Shown one piece after another: positions 1 through 8,491 of a DNA stretch of 64,000 nucleotides; within the stretch, counting starts at the first letter, position 1; each line of letters starts with the position of its first letter. The DNA lies in the NCBI RefSeq assembly GCF_947499065.1, contig NZ_CANMMT010000002.1:495313-559312 (forward strand). The letters run 5' to 3'. The translations under genes and the position numbers were made by a program. Source of the DNA: an uncultured Tenacibaculum sp. Lineage in GTDB: Bacteria > Bacteroidota > Bacteroidia > Flavobacteriales > Flavobacteriaceae. Below the pieces are notes generated by a model. The model worked only from the letters and a program-made list of their open reading frames with translations, had not been told where the DNA came from and did no database searches.

Positions 1-272
1 GTGTAAAACCGTTTAAGCTCATTATTTGAATTAAGGGCATCAATGATGTTTTTAGATTTGTTATTAATTTGGATATTTTTAAGTAATTTTTGCTTTTCCT
101 TTTCTCTTATATCCTTATTTGGACACCATTTAACCAAAGTTGTATTGAAACAACCTTTTATTTGATTATTAACATCATCTTTTTTAAATAATATTTTATA
201 GATAGTAGGATTTAAATCAGTGGCAATTCCTGCTCCATAACTAACAATAAATGATAATAAAGTTAACTCCAT
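1..272 (-). CDS. N-terminal fragment of an unknown protein, cut by the window edge
   Basis: An open frame runs from an ATG at 272 leftward off the window, giving about 90 residues that begin MELTLLSFIVSYGAGIATDL. A short hydrophobic start is followed by a charged helical stretch with Lys-Trp-Cys-Pro-Asn-Lys-Asp-Ile-Arg-Glu (about residues 49-58). I recall similar helical leaders in front of NACHT/STAND-type NTPases of Bacteroidota, but the NTPase itself would lie outside the window, so this is a guess. Function is unknown from what can be seen. Confidence 0.6.
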   Translation of the reverse strand, partial: MELTLLSFIVSYGAGIATDLNPTIYKILFKKDDVNNQIKGCFNTTLVKWCPNKDIREKEKQKLLKNIQINNKSKNIIDALNSNNELKRFY

Positions 273-671
273 ATAATAATATGATTAATTAAAAAATGTA
301 CTGTAAATTTTGTCGGAAATTAAATTTTGAAAAGTACTTCTTCAAATATAAAAAAATAGCACTCATTTAATTGCTGTATTGTACAATAAATCACGCTTAG
401 AAAAGCATTTTCATTCCACACACATTACACTTCCCTCCTACGTCATCGTGTAAAGAGTGTTCCATTAACATTGTAAAGAAGCTTTTGGAGTAAAATTTTT
501 TAAAGAAACTATAGTAACAACTTTCGCTTTTAGCCAAAGCTCAAGTTACATAACGCAGAACATTATAATACAAAGAATAAGCAAAGTTTATTCTTTGATT
601 TAAAGCCAAAGAAATATTTTTTTCTTCTAAACAAGAGACTGTTAATTCTAAGATGATAACAAATAGATATA
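273..671. other. Intergenic stretch without a recognised gene
   Basis: No convincing reading frame. It holds the motif ACTTCCCTCCT at 429-439, which recurs at 7188 and 8510. A 9-bp perfect inverted repeat lies at 571-597 (CAAAGAATA and TATTCTTTG), overlapping a smaller one with CAAAGAA at 607-613. A palindrome ATTGTACAAT lies near 379-388. No function can be assigned. Confidence 0.5.
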
Positions 672-713
672 AAATACAAAAGAAACAGTATTTTAACTGT
701 CTCTTTTGTATTT
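672..713 (-). terminator. Hairpin terminator after the hydroxylase gene
   Basis: Arms 672-689 and 696-713 pair over 18 bp with a single mismatch around a 6-nt loop. It lies about 80 bases past the stop of the minus-strand hydroxylase at 790, so it most likely ends that transcript. It can fold on either strand. Confidence 0.65.
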
Positions 714-789
714 GATAATTATTCCATAATCTAATAAAAATATATCCCCACTCTCCTACTCATTTTACTATAATTTATTGGTTTGATAA

Positions 790-1554
790 TTATTGCTTTT
801 TAAATAGCCCTTTAAAATAGTCTACCATAGGTTTAAACACAATGACAAACGGATTGTGTCCCATAAATCCAGTAGTAACACCATAGGTTACTTTTTCTGT
901 TTCGGGAACATAAGTCCCAAAAACTCTGTCCCAAAAAATAAGCATTCCACCATAGTTTTTATCTAAGTATTTTTCGTTAGAACCATGGTGTACTCTATGA
1001 GCAGAGGGTGTATTGAAAAACTTTCCTTCTAGCAGTCCTAATTTTCCTATGGCTTCCGTGTGTAATAAAAATTGATACAATAAACTGATGGCTAATGATA
1101 ATGATATTAGGGTGGGATTAAAACCTAAAATAACCAACGGCACATAAAACAGGATACTCGTAAACTTACCTACCCAATTTAAACGACCCGCTGCGGTTAA
1201 ATTAAACCACATACTTGAATGATGTGTATGATGGATTGACCATAAAAATGGAATTTCATGACTCCATCTATGGTACCAGTAATAGACCATTTCTACCACC
1301 ATAAAAGTTATAAGAAATGTGTAAATATTAACTGGAATTGTAAATAATTTGAAAGACTCAACAGCTTCAAATAAAAATAATCCCCAAGCCAATGAAATTG
1401 GTTTTATGAATCTACCAATAATGATAATTGCCAAATTAGAAAGAGAATCTTTTGTGCTATAACTTCCCTTTTTAGTAATTAAAGACCAAATAATCTCAGC
1501 GAATATTAAACCTATAAAAATCAAGAAGAATACTTTTGCGTATGTTGTTTCCAT
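790..1554 (-). CDS. Sterol desaturase / fatty acid hydroxylase family membrane protein
   Basis: A 254-residue membrane protein of the fatty acid hydroxylase superfamily, which uses a di-iron centre held by histidine boxes to hydroxylate or desaturate lipids. The boxes are visible: H95 and H99 (HRWSH), H108-H112 (HHTHH), H165, and H186/H189/H190 (HRVHH). Several hydrophobic segments flank them (about residues 8-25, 40-60, 75-95, 130-160). Length is normal for bacterial members. The substrate cannot be told from sequence. It stands alone between a terminator and the kinase/regulator pair. Confidence 0.85.
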   Translation of the reverse strand: METTYAKVFFLIFIGLIFAEIIWSLITKKGSYSTKDSLSNLAIIIIGRFIKPISLAWGLFLFEAVESFKLFTIPVNIYTFLITFMVVEMVYYWYHRWSHEIPFLWSIHHTHHSSMWFNLTAAGRLNWVGKFTSILFYVPLVILGFNPTLISLSLAISLLYQFLLHTEAIGKLGLLEGKFFNTPSAHRVHHGSNEKYLDKNYGGMLIFWDRVFGTYVPETEKVTYGVTTGFMGHNPFVIVFKPMVDYFKGLFKKQ

Positions 1555-1666
1555 AATATTTGTGTGTTAATTATGGTTCAAAAGTATTGAGGGAAAGAGT
1601 GTTTATTTAAAAAATGAAAGTGAAGCTGCTAAAATAGAAAGTGAAACGACCTTAATGTTATTTTAA

Positions 1667-2428
1667 CTATTGATGGTGCATCCAATTTTTTAATTGTGGC
1701 GCTTTAGCCTTGCTAACAACTATTTGTTCCTGTGGTTTTGGATTGACATTTAAAATCAATTTTCCATTAAAATAGAGCTGAAGATTTTCGATAGCGTTTC
1801 TATTGACTATAAACTGTCTATTAGCTCTAAAAAATAGCGCTGGATTTAATTCTGTTTCAATGTCTTCAAGTTTTTTATCGATTATAAAACTTTTATTGTC
1901 TTTAACAACCGCTTTTACAATACTATCATCAATAGTAAAATAAGCCACATCGTTTACATTTAAAGGGATTAAGGTATCTCGTTGTTGAACCAAATAAGTG
2001 TTTTTATACGACTTCTTTTCAGATTTTATTAGCTGCAACATTTGCTGAAATTGCTCATTAATTGGCGAAGCTTGTCTTGTGGATTTGTATTTATCAATAG
2101 CATCTTTTAACTCCTCTTCGTCAATTGGTTTTAATAGGTAATCTACACTATTAACCTTGAAAGCTTTAATAGCATATTCGTCAAAAGCCGTTGTAAAGAT
2201 GATAGGAACATTAACTTGGACTTTTTCAAATATTTCAAAGGATATACCATCGGCTAAATGAATATCGAAAAAAGCTAAGGCTATTGAATGCTCTTTATTA
2301 AAAAAATCTACAGCATCAACCACAGTGTCTATAACAGTTTCCACAGTAATTAAAGGATCAATTTCCTTTAAAAGATATTTTAAATTTTCTGCTGCTGCTT
2401 GTTCGTCTTCTATAATGAGTACGTTCAT
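1667..2428 (-). CDS. LytTR-family response regulator
   Basis: Two-domain response regulator: receiver domain (about residues 1-120) with acidic pocket E7/D8, phosphoacceptor D55 (FFDIHLADG) and the conserved TTAF and K-P switch residues, then a LytTR DNA-binding domain (about 140-253) with the FFRANRQFIVN signature. It acts in the cytoplasm as a transcription factor for the neighbouring kinase. Its start overlaps the kinase stop by 4 bases (2425-2428), indicating translational coupling. One of four such pairs in this window. Confidence 0.93.
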   Translation of the reverse strand: MNVLIIEDEQAAAENLKYLLKEIDPLITVETVIDTVVDAVDFFNKEHSIALAFFDIHLADGISFEIFEKVQVNVPIIFTTAFDEYAIKAFKVNSVDYLLKPIDEEELKDAIDKYKSTRQASPINEQFQQMLQLIKSEKKSYKNTYLVQQRDTLIPLNVNDVAYFTIDDSIVKAVVKDNKSFIIDKKLEDIETELNPALFFRANRQFIVNRNAIENLQLYFNGKLILNVNPKPQEQIVVSKAKAPQLKNWMHHQ

Positions 2429-3426
2429 ATTATTGGTAATTTTACTATGAAATAATCACTGTTGTTTTCAATACTTATTTCCTTATTTAAAAGTAGCTTA
2501 AATCTGGTATTTAGATTGCTTAATCCGGTGTTGGTGCTTTCTACATTGCCTGTTCGTTTTTGCAATTTATTCTTTACAATTAAAAAATGATCTTGACTAT
2601 AAATAGTAACCGTTAAAGGTTTGTTTACAGAAATTTCATTGTGTTTTACTGAGTTTTCAACCAATAATTGCAATGCTAATGACGGAATTTTCTTCTGAAG
2701 TAAGGCATCATCAATGTTGATAATGGCTTTAAAATTTTCTCGATAGCGTTGTTTAATCAAATAAAGATAACTATCTAAAAACTTTAATTCTTCTTTTAAG
2801 CTAACTAAGTCCTGGTCTTTACTTTGAAGAATATAGCGATATAAAAAAGAGAGTTTCTTTATAAATTTCCCTGCTGAATTTTGGTCCTCTCTAACTAACA
2901 AACTCAATGAATTTAAAGAGTTAAATAGAAAATGAGGATTAACTTGATTTTTTAAGGCAGCCAATTCATTTTGTAAGCTCTGTTGCTTGAGTTGCTCTTT
3001 TTCTACAGCGTCAATTTTCGCTTGATTATTAAGTGTTATAGTCCTGCTAATAACTATAAGCATCAGCATTACAAAGAAGTAAACAAAACTATTAAAACGA
3101 GGGTTTAATGTTGTTGAATTATTTCCATTGATAACAACATCGAAAATTCTAAATATGAAAATCCAAACAACAAGAATTGCAAAACTTAAAAGGACAGCTT
3201 TCAAAAAAGTGTTCTTTTGAAACCATTGAATACTCCAGTCTATGTTAAGTTTTAGAATAAAAAAACAAAATCCAAATAAGGATATAATACGAAGCAAGGT
3301 ATCTTTTGTAGATACTTCCCAAAGACCACTACCATCTGCACTACCGAATAAAAATACTAGACGTGGAATATTTACTAGTAATGAAAAGCTAATAGCTACT
3401 ATAAGTATGAGTTTGTTGTTATTCAT
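2425..3426 (-). CDS. LytS-like membrane sensor histidine kinase
   Basis: Membrane kinase with four to five N-terminal hydrophobic helices, a short coiled coil and a His_kinase/HATPase module. The phosphoacceptor box NPHFLFNSLNSL and the N-box (QLLVENSVKHN) are clear. The first possible ATG is at 3444, but its first codons lie inside a perfect hairpin (3433-3455) that looks like the terminator of the upstream gene, so I prefer the ATG at 3426 (MNNNKLILIV). It phosphorylates the overlapping LytTR regulator. The signal sensed is unknown. Confidence 0.9.
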   Translation of the reverse strand: MNNNKLILIVAISFSLLVNIPRLVFLFGSADGSGLWEVSTKDTLLRIISLFGFCFFILKLNIDWSIQWFQKNTFLKAVLLSFAILVVWIFIFRIFDVVINGNNSTTLNPRFNSFVYFFVMLMLIVISRTITLNNQAKIDAVEKEQLKQQSLQNELAALKNQVNPHFLFNSLNSLSLLVREDQNSAGKFIKKLSFLYRYILQSKDQDLVSLKEELKFLDSYLYLIKQRYRENFKAIINIDDALLQKKIPSLALQLLVENSVKHNEISVNKPLTVTIYSQDHFLIVKNKLQKRTGNVESTNTGLSNLNTRFKLLLNKEISIENNSDYFIVKLPII

Positions 3427-3432
3427 AGATAG

Positions 3433-3455
3433 AAAGGCTTGCATTGCAAGCCTTT
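3433..3455 (-). terminator. Hairpin terminator of the Spy-like gene
   Basis: Perfect 10-bp stem AAAGGCTTGC / GCAAGCCTTT with a 3-nt loop, right after the stop of the minus-strand gene at 3472. The trailing U-rich stretch is short. It overlaps the alternative start codon of the kinase and so argues for the downstream start at 3426. Confidence 0.6.
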
Positions 3456-3471
3456 TATAATTAGAGAGTTA

Positions 3472-4110
3472 TTATTTTTTTTCTTTTCGTTTTTCCTTCA
3501 TCTTCTTTTGAATTTCTTTTTGTATCTCTAAATATACTTTATATTGTTTAGATGACAATAAAGACTTCATTTCCTTGTTTTTACCTTTTTGAATAGATTT
3601 ATATGCTCTGTATTTACTAAAACGAGATTTGCTACTATTTTTTAAGTCCTTTAATTGATTACCATACCTTTTTGAGATTTCGATATATTGTGGCTTTTGA
3701 TCTTCTGTTAGATTTAATCGATTGATATATTCTGAAAACTCACCCGAAAAATTTTCAATTAATGATTTACGTTGGTCTATCTTGAAATCTTGATACACTA
3801 AATATTGTTCTTCAGACAATAATTCTTTTAATTCTGAATCTTTTTCAGACTGAATACGCTGTACTTCTTTTATTTTTTCTTGTTTAGAAAGACCAGATTC
3901 TTTTACAAATTTTAACTGCTCGCCATATTTTTTAGCAATAGTTTCATAAGATGTTTTTTGACTTTCAGATAAGTTCAGTTTTTCAAAATACTGTGCTAGT
4001 TTTTCTTTTGCTTGCTCTTTTTGTTTTTCACTAAGTTTTTTGTCTTGAGCAAATGTTATTGAACTGGCTATTAATAATGTAACTATTAAGATATTTTTTA
4101 TTGCTTTCAT
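3472..4110 (-). CDS. Periplasmic Spy/LTXXQ-like protein with two internal repeats
   Basis: The likely start is the ATG at 4110, giving a clean signal peptide (MKAIKNILIVTLLIASSITFAQ). The mature protein is highly charged and helical and contains two similar halves, each with a LN-L-[ST]-E-[SD]-Q-K motif followed by Y-x-x-I-[AS]-K-[KR]-YG-[EN]-QLK and ending in LLS-[ES]-[EK]-QY-x-VY. This resembles the LTXXQ helices of the envelope chaperones Spy/CpxP, duplicated. The kinase/LytTR pair directly downstream may respond to envelope state; that link is inference. About 210 residues. Confidence 0.75.
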   Translation of the reverse strand: MKAIKNILIVTLLIASSITFAQDKKLSEKQKEQAKEKLAQYFEKLNLSESQKTSYETIAKKYGEQLKFVKESGLSKQEKIKEVQRIQSEKDSELKELLSEEQYLVYQDFKIDQRKSLIENFSGEFSEYINRLNLTEDQKPQYIEISKRYGNQLKDLKNSSKSRFSKYRAYKSIQKGKNKEMKSLLSSKQYKVYLEIQKEIQKKMKEKRKEKK

Positions 4111-4336
4111 TTTTATTTTTTTAATAATTATGAGACAAATGTATTTTAGTAGTTGAAGCATAATTTAATTTTTAAAGTGAAACGTCTAAAATGATATGTG
4201 AAATGACTTTGATTTATATTGAAATATTTCAATGAGGCTTCACTCCTATCTTTTTTATGTTACAAGTTTTAGTGATTAGTAAAAAAACTTCTATAGAAAC
4301 TTATTGACGAAAATTTAGAAAAAAACACTCAAATTT

Positions 4337-4409
4337 TGACCTCTCTGAGAATTGAGTATTCAGTACTATGATACAGAAATTTTAAAATACGCGATTCTCA
4401 GAAAGGTCA
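4337..4409. repeat. Long intergenic inverted repeat
   Basis: The 16-bp arms 4337-4352 (TGACCTCTCTGAGAAT) and 4394-4409 (ATTCTCAGAAAGGTCA) pair with one mismatch around a 41-bp loop. It lies in the 383-bp gap between the cupin stop (4494) and the Spy-like start (4110). No U-tract follows, so it is not a simple terminator. It could be an operator, an RNA structure or a relic of a small mobile repeat. Confidence 0.6.
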
Positions 4410-4493
4410 TAAAAAGTAACAGATTTTAATGTTTTTTATCTCATTTTATAAATTCTAAACAAGATGTTTAAAATTAGTGAATTTGATATAATA

Positions 4494-4817
4494 TTAAAGA
4501 GTTTTATATCTATCAGCTTGATCGAATAAAGTTAAGTCTTTATAGCCAGCTTTAATTTTAGCAGAATGCAAAACATCTTTTTCGATAAAATAGCTATCGC
4601 CTTTTTTTAATAATCTAGGTTTTCCATCTATGGTTAATTCCATTTCTCCATCTAAAACAATTCCCCATTGTGCATTGTGAGAGTGAGTTGGAACTTCAGC
4701 ATCATTTTCAAATTCCATAAAAATAAATTGTTGATCTCCAGCTTGAATCAGTTTTGAAGTAACTCCTTCTAAAGGAATTATTGCACTAGGATGTCTATTT
4801 ATTATTTCAGGTAACAT
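4494..4817 (-). CDS. Small cupin-domain protein
   Basis: A single cupin barrel of about 107 residues. The metal-binding motif is visible as H-S-H at the start of motif 1 (PTHSHNAQWGIVLDGEMELTIDG) and a later H in motif 2 (EKDVLHSAKI). The start is taken at the ATG 4817, one base after the stop of the MarR gene; a longer frame from 4883 would overlap that gene and lacks homology-like features. It is probably a metal-dependent enzyme or small-molecule sensor. Co-transcription with the MarR regulator suggests the cupin substrate or product is the MarR effector. Confidence 0.85.
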   Translation of the reverse strand: MLPEIINRHPSAIIPLEGVTSKLIQAGDQQFIFMEFENDAEVPTHSHNAQWGIVLDGEMELTIDGKPRLLKKGDSYFIEKDVLHSAKIKAGYKDLTLFDQADRYKTL

Positions 4818-4818
4818 A

Positions 4819-5313
4819 TTATTGTATTTTGTTGTTTTTAAGTTTTTTGTCATCATTGAAACGCTCGAAAAAATTCCTTTCATCTAAATTTTTTTCTATT
4901 TGAGAAAATTGTAATAAAAAATTTTCATCAACAATTTCATTGACTATATCTTTAATCTTTTTCCATTGAAGTTTAAAAGCAGGAAACATTTCTTTACTTT
5001 TTTGAGATAGCTCAATAAGTTTCCTTCTCGAATCTTTTTTATCTGTTGAAATTAACACATAGCCCTTCTCCTCCATTTTCTTTATTACTTTTATAACTGC
5101 TGGATGTGAGAACTTTAGCTTGTCTGCTATTTCAGTTACTGTTAAGCGATGCTCTTTTTCTAAGAGTAAAAAATATAAATGCCAATTAGGTTCAATATCA
5201 AATTCAGAATTGTCATATATTTTCCTTACATCATAAATTATGCTATCACTAAATCTCTTTACTCTAGCTATAATTCCTGAATAATCTAATGTTGTTAAAA
5301 AATCTTTTTCCAT
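4819..5313 (-). CDS. MarR-family repressor
   Basis: A 164-residue winged-helix regulator. The recognition helix is in LKFSHPAVIKVIKKMEEKGYVLIS and the wing in DKKDSRRKLIEL, the classic DxRxxxxxLT-like MarR wing. It sits first in an operon with the cupin gene. Two identical palindromic boxes (5319-5333 and 5351-5365) flank its -7 element, so it very probably represses itself and the cupin. Confidence 0.92.
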   Translation of the reverse strand: MEKDFLTTLDYSGIIARVKRFSDSIIYDVRKIYDNSEFDIEPNWHLYFLLLEKEHRLTVTEIADKLKFSHPAVIKVIKKMEEKGYVLISTDKKDSRRKLIELSQKSKEMFPAFKLQWKKIKDIVNEIVDENFLLQFSQIEKNLDERNFFERFNDDKKLKNNKIQ

Positions 5314-5318
5314 TTTAT

Positions 5319-5365
5319 ATGTAACTGGTTACGCAAATATATCAAAATAAATGTAACTGGTTACG
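5319..5365 (-). promoter_or_regulatory. MarR autoregulatory promoter with two identical operators
   Basis: The 15-mer ATGTAACTGGTTACG occurs exactly at 5319-5333 and again at 5351-5365, 32 bp apart (three helical turns). Its core GTAAC-TG-GTTAC is a palindrome. Between them, on the minus strand, lies TATATTTG (5334-5341), a match to the Bacteroidota -7 element TAnnTTTG. A dimer on each box would cover the promoter. Confidence 0.8.
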
Positions 5366-5415
5366 TTTTGGATTGAGTTTTAAATAATCAATCTAGTATA
5401 TTATTAAAAAAGTAA

Positions 5416-6417
5416 TTAATTCCCTTTAATTCTTTGCCAAAGTGTTTTCATTAAGAATTTGGCATCACGACCAGTTTTAGGAAGTTCTGTTGCTTGGATA
5501 TTGCCCTCCTCTTCTTTTAAAAGATAAGAAAAAGTAAAAAATGAAGTACCATCTTTTTTGGGGATTAATCCAAAACGCAAATCGTTAAAATACCATTGGT
5601 TATCTTTTTGTTCTATAATATACCAACCTTCTGAAATATCTATAAGTCGTTGTACATTAGTGTATTTAGTCAATACATCAGATTTTTCACGATGCTTAGG
5701 ATATTTTGTGAATTTTAAGGGTTGAGTATCAAAAAAAGAATAATCGGTAATAAGATAATTGTCTTTTGTATCGATATTAATATTCCATAAAATAGTATTC
5801 AAAGCTGCTGGACGTGTACTAATGGTAGTATATTCTATACCTTGATTTTTTAATTCGTTTTCTACTTTATTATAAACGATTAGCTTTAAAATCAAGGCGA
5901 TAAAAAGATAGCTTGTCGATATTATAAGACCAAACTTATTAATTCGTGCCCTGCGTTTTGATTCAGGTTTATAAAAAAGAACCGCGATACAACAAAAGAG
6001 AAATGGTAAAGTATATAAGGGATCTATAACAAAAATAGAATTGAAAGCTACTTTGATATCCAACGGCCAAAATATCTGTGTGCCCCATGTAGTAAAAGCA
6101 TCTAACAATGGATGTGTAATCAAACTCCAAAAAAATAGCTTGGCCCAAGGTTGCCAACCAAGGTTTTTCTTTTTTTCTAATTTATTGACTAGCCAGCCCA
6201 AAAGTGGTGCCATAATGATAGAAAATAGAATAGAATGACTAAAACCACGGTGTAATTCTATAGCAGTAATGGTATCTGTAAAAGAACCTAGAAATACATC
6301 AAGATCAGGAATAGTACCTCCAATAGCTCCATAAAGTAAAGCTTTGTTGCCAATTTTTTTTCCTAAAACAGCTTCGCCAACTGCTGCTCCTAATACAATT
6401 TGGGTAAGTGAATCCAA
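5416..6417 (-). CDS. YdjM-like membrane-bound metal-dependent hydrolase
   Basis: 333-residue inner-membrane protein of the YdjM family (PF04307). The N-terminus MDSLTQIVLGAAVGEAVLGK, the G-x-x-P-D-x-D motif (GGTIPDLDVF), HRGFSHS and HPLLDAFTTWGT carry the conserved Asp/His residues thought to bind metal. Four hydrophobic segments precede a soluble C-terminal domain of about 150 residues. The E. coli relative is SOS-induced; here the true substrate is unknown and the gene stands alone. Confidence 0.88.
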   Translation of the reverse strand: MDSLTQIVLGAAVGEAVLGKKIGNKALLYGAIGGTIPDLDVFLGSFTDTITAIELHRGFSHSILFSIIMAPLLGWLVNKLEKKKNLGWQPWAKLFFWSLITHPLLDAFTTWGTQIFWPLDIKVAFNSIFVIDPLYTLPFLFCCIAVLFYKPESKRRARINKFGLIISTSYLFIALILKLIVYNKVENELKNQGIEYTTISTRPAALNTILWNINIDTKDNYLITDYSFFDTQPLKFTKYPKHREKSDVLTKYTNVQRLIDISEGWYIIEQKDNQWYFNDLRFGLIPKKDGTSFFTFSYLLKEEEGNIQATELPKTGRDAKFLMKTLWQRIKGN

Positions 6418-6481
6418 TTTTAACTACTTTTCTTTAACAATAATACAATTATAATGTGTGAATTAAATAGGCTTTAGTAAT

Positions 6482-7081
6482 TTAATAATACAACCTAAAA
6501 TCGAGAAGTTTACAAAGTTTATAATGCTTTTTGTAGAGCTCTTCTACTGCATTTAACATGTCATCGTCTTTTTTAAACAGGTTAAAAAACACTTTATCGA
6601 GATCTGAACTAGCTATTCCATTAAATTGATTACCGTACCCAGAAATACCTTTTGCTCCTGTAATATCTAAAAAATACTGTGCTTCATCTTCATCTAAATC
6701 AAGTACTTTTGCATTAGAAAAATGCAAAAGTTTATCATTTAATCGACCTTCAAAAATCTCTGCAATTTCTTGTAAACTATAGTAATAATCATTCAAACAA
6801 ATACTATTGGCTTCGCCTGTTATAACAAAGTAGATGATTTCATAGTTTTTAAAGTTGTGATCATCTAAAACCAAAGTATTTAAACTTGCTTCTAAGCCTT
6901 CAATAGAATCGCATGTTTGATAAATACTAGCGATTCCATATTGCATAGTTAACTCCTCTAATTTCTTTTGAGTAAGCGTATCCTCATTCATTTCAACATC
7001 ATCAACAGCTTCTAAACAGAATATAAAATAGTCTGTTTCTCTTAAATTTTCTTGGGGTAAATGCTCTATGTTTTTTAACAA
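6482..7081 (-). CDS. DUF6642-like protein, possible degenerate caspase/CHAT fold
   Basis: A 199-residue cytosolic acidic protein that I recognise as DUF6642-like, found in Flavobacteriia. The alternation YEIIYFVITGE (80-90), a helix, KLLHFSNAKVL (117-127), a helix and AKGISGYG (143-150) follows the strand order of CHAT/caspase-like folds. The catalytic His would fall at T88-G89-E90 and the Cys at F121-S122-N123, so the site would be dead if the assignment is right. That fold call is inference. A minus-strand TATTTTTG lies near 7104-7111 as a likely -7 element. Function unknown. Confidence 0.75.
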   Translation of the reverse strand: MLKNIEHLPQENLRETDYFIFCLEAVDDVEMNEDTLTQKKLEELTMQYGIASIYQTCDSIEGLEASLNTLVLDDHNFKNYEIIYFVITGEANSICLNDYYYSLQEIAEIFEGRLNDKLLHFSNAKVLDLDEDEAQYFLDITGAKGISGYGNQFNGIASSDLDKVFFNLFKKDDDMLNAVEELYKKHYKLCKLLDFRLYY

Positions 7082-7265
7082 GTTTCTGGATTTATAAAAA
7101 TGAAAGACAAAAATACTACAACTCTTTCTATTATTTAACTCTAAATTGAACGTAAAAAGTTAAGAGAATGTTGGTAAATTAAACAATACTTCCCTCCTGT
7201 TACTTAATGTATTCAATTAAAAAATAGACTCTTTTTAATTATATTCGTTTTCCAATATTTTAATA

Positions 7266-8354
7266 ATGAACAAAGTTGATTTTTTAAATGGATTAAGGAT
7301 TCTATTTGTAATTGTTTTAGTTTTTACTTCTTGTAGTAAGAGCAATACTATAAATCCTGAGAATGAAAATGATGTACAAGAGTTTATCTCTGCAGTAGAC
7401 ATTTCTAGGTTTCCTGAAATATCAAGTTCAAATACAAAATTTTATGACTCAAACGGAAATTCGAGTGATTTTTTAGATATCCTGAAACAAAATGGTATTA
7501 ATACTATTCGGTTACGACTATGGGTAAATCCTTCGAATGTACATTCGGGTTTTGATGAAGTTCAAAAGTTTTCTAAAGAGTTAAAAACTAAAGGTTTTAA
7601 AATATGGTTAACACTTCATTATTCAGATACTTGGGCAGACCCTAGCCAGCAAAAAATACCAGCGGATTGGATTGGACTCAATTTTTCTGAAATGAAAGAC
7701 AAAGTTTATGATTATACTAAACAAATAGTAGAAAATTTACAGTCAGAATACATTCAAATTGGTAATGAAATTAATACTGGATTTTTGCATCCAATGGGAC
7801 ATATAACTGATAATTATAATCAGTTTAATGCACTAATGAGTTCAGGGATTAAAGCTGTTAGAGACCACTCTAAGAGCACTAAAATTATAATACATTTTGC
7901 AGGTATAGAAAATGCTGTATGGTTTTATAATCAAGTAAAAACACTTGATTATGATATAATTGGGCTTTCGTACTACCCTATTTGGCATGGGAAATCTTTG
8001 GATAAGTTGGCATCAACAATGAATCAGTTAACTAATGAGCATGATAAAAAAATACTCATAGCTGAAACAGCGTATCCTTTTACACTAGGTTGGAATGATT
8101 GGACCAATAATATTGTAGGTTTAGATAACCACTTGATTTTACCTGATTATCCTGCATCACCAGAGGGACAACAGTTATTTATACGAAAAGTTAAAAAACT
8201 TACGAATGAAGTTAAAAATGGAATAGGTTTTTGTTATTGGGGAGCTGAATTAATTGCCTGGAAAGGAACTCAAGCTACTGAAGCATCTACATGGGAGAAT
8301 CAAGCTTTATTTGACTTTAGTAACAAAGCTTTGCCTGTTTTAGAAGAGTTTTAA
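7266..8354 (+). CDS. GH53 endo-beta-1,4-galactanase lipoprotein
   Basis: Glycoside hydrolase family 53 enzyme that cuts beta-1,4-galactan side chains of pectin. A lipoprotein signal ends at Cys23 (LVFTSCSK), so it is membrane-anchored, probably outward. The (beta/alpha)8 barrel shows IRLRLWVNP (81-89), WLTLHYSDTWADP (114-126), acid/base Glu168 in IQIGNEIN and nucleophile Glu267 in ILIAETAYP, then GFCYWGAELIAWKG near the end. Length is normal. There is no SusC/D pair beside it, so it is not in a recognisable polysaccharide locus here. Confidence 0.93.
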   Translation: MNKVDFLNGLRILFVIVLVFTSCSKSNTINPENENDVQEFISAVDISRFPEISSSNTKFYDSNGNSSDFLDILKQNGINTIRLRLWVNPSNVHSGFDEVQKFSKELKTKGFKIWLTLHYSDTWADPSQQKIPADWIGLNFSEMKDKVYDYTKQIVENLQSEYIQIGNEINTGFLHPMGHITDNYNQFNALMSSGIKAVRDHSKSTKIIIHFAGIENAVWFYNQVKTLDYDIIGLSYYPIWHGKSLDKLASTMNQLTNEHDKKILIAETAYPFTLGWNDWTNNIVGLDNHLILPDYPASPEGQQLFIRKVKKLTNEVKNGIGFCYWGAELIAWKGTQATEASTWENQALFDFSNKALPVLEEF

Positions 8355-8404
8355 AATTGCTTCGAATTTAATAAAACTTTAATTCTGTATAACTTTATAT
8401 TTAT

Positions 8405-8491
8405 CAATAAAAAAGCACCCAAGTAGGGTGCTTTTAACCATAAAACTATCTATTAATTTAGCTGTTCCCATCAGCTAAATACTCAACAGCG
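8405..8491 (-). ncRNA. Candidate small RNA (about 85 nt)
   Basis: On the minus strand a TATATTTG element (8495-8502) is followed by a perfect 9-bp hairpin (arms 8456-8464 and 8472-8480) and then by a perfect 10-bp terminator stem (8411-8420 with 8426-8435) with a U-rich tail. No reading frame of note lies between. Promoter, structure and terminator in 85 bases make a small RNA gene plausible; the terminator also serves the converging GH53 gene. The ACTTCCCTCCT motif (8510-8520) sits 20-30 bases upstream of the predicted start. Confidence 0.45.
8411..8435. terminator. Bidirectional terminator
   Basis: Perfect stem AAAAGCACCC / GGGTGCTTTT with loop AAGTA. It follows the GH53 stop by about 55 bases. 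The U-tract is longer on the minus strand, suggesting it also ends a minus-strand transcript. Confidence 0.85.

Noticed and set aside
3426..3444. Kinase start at 3444
   Set aside because: The first codons lie in a perfect hairpin that fits the terminator of the preceding gene; the ATG at 3426 is preferred.
7188..7198. CRISPR or transposon repeat explanation for ACTTCCCTCCT
   Set aside because: Copies are kilobases apart, only 11 bp long, with no spacers, terminal repeats or transposase nearby.
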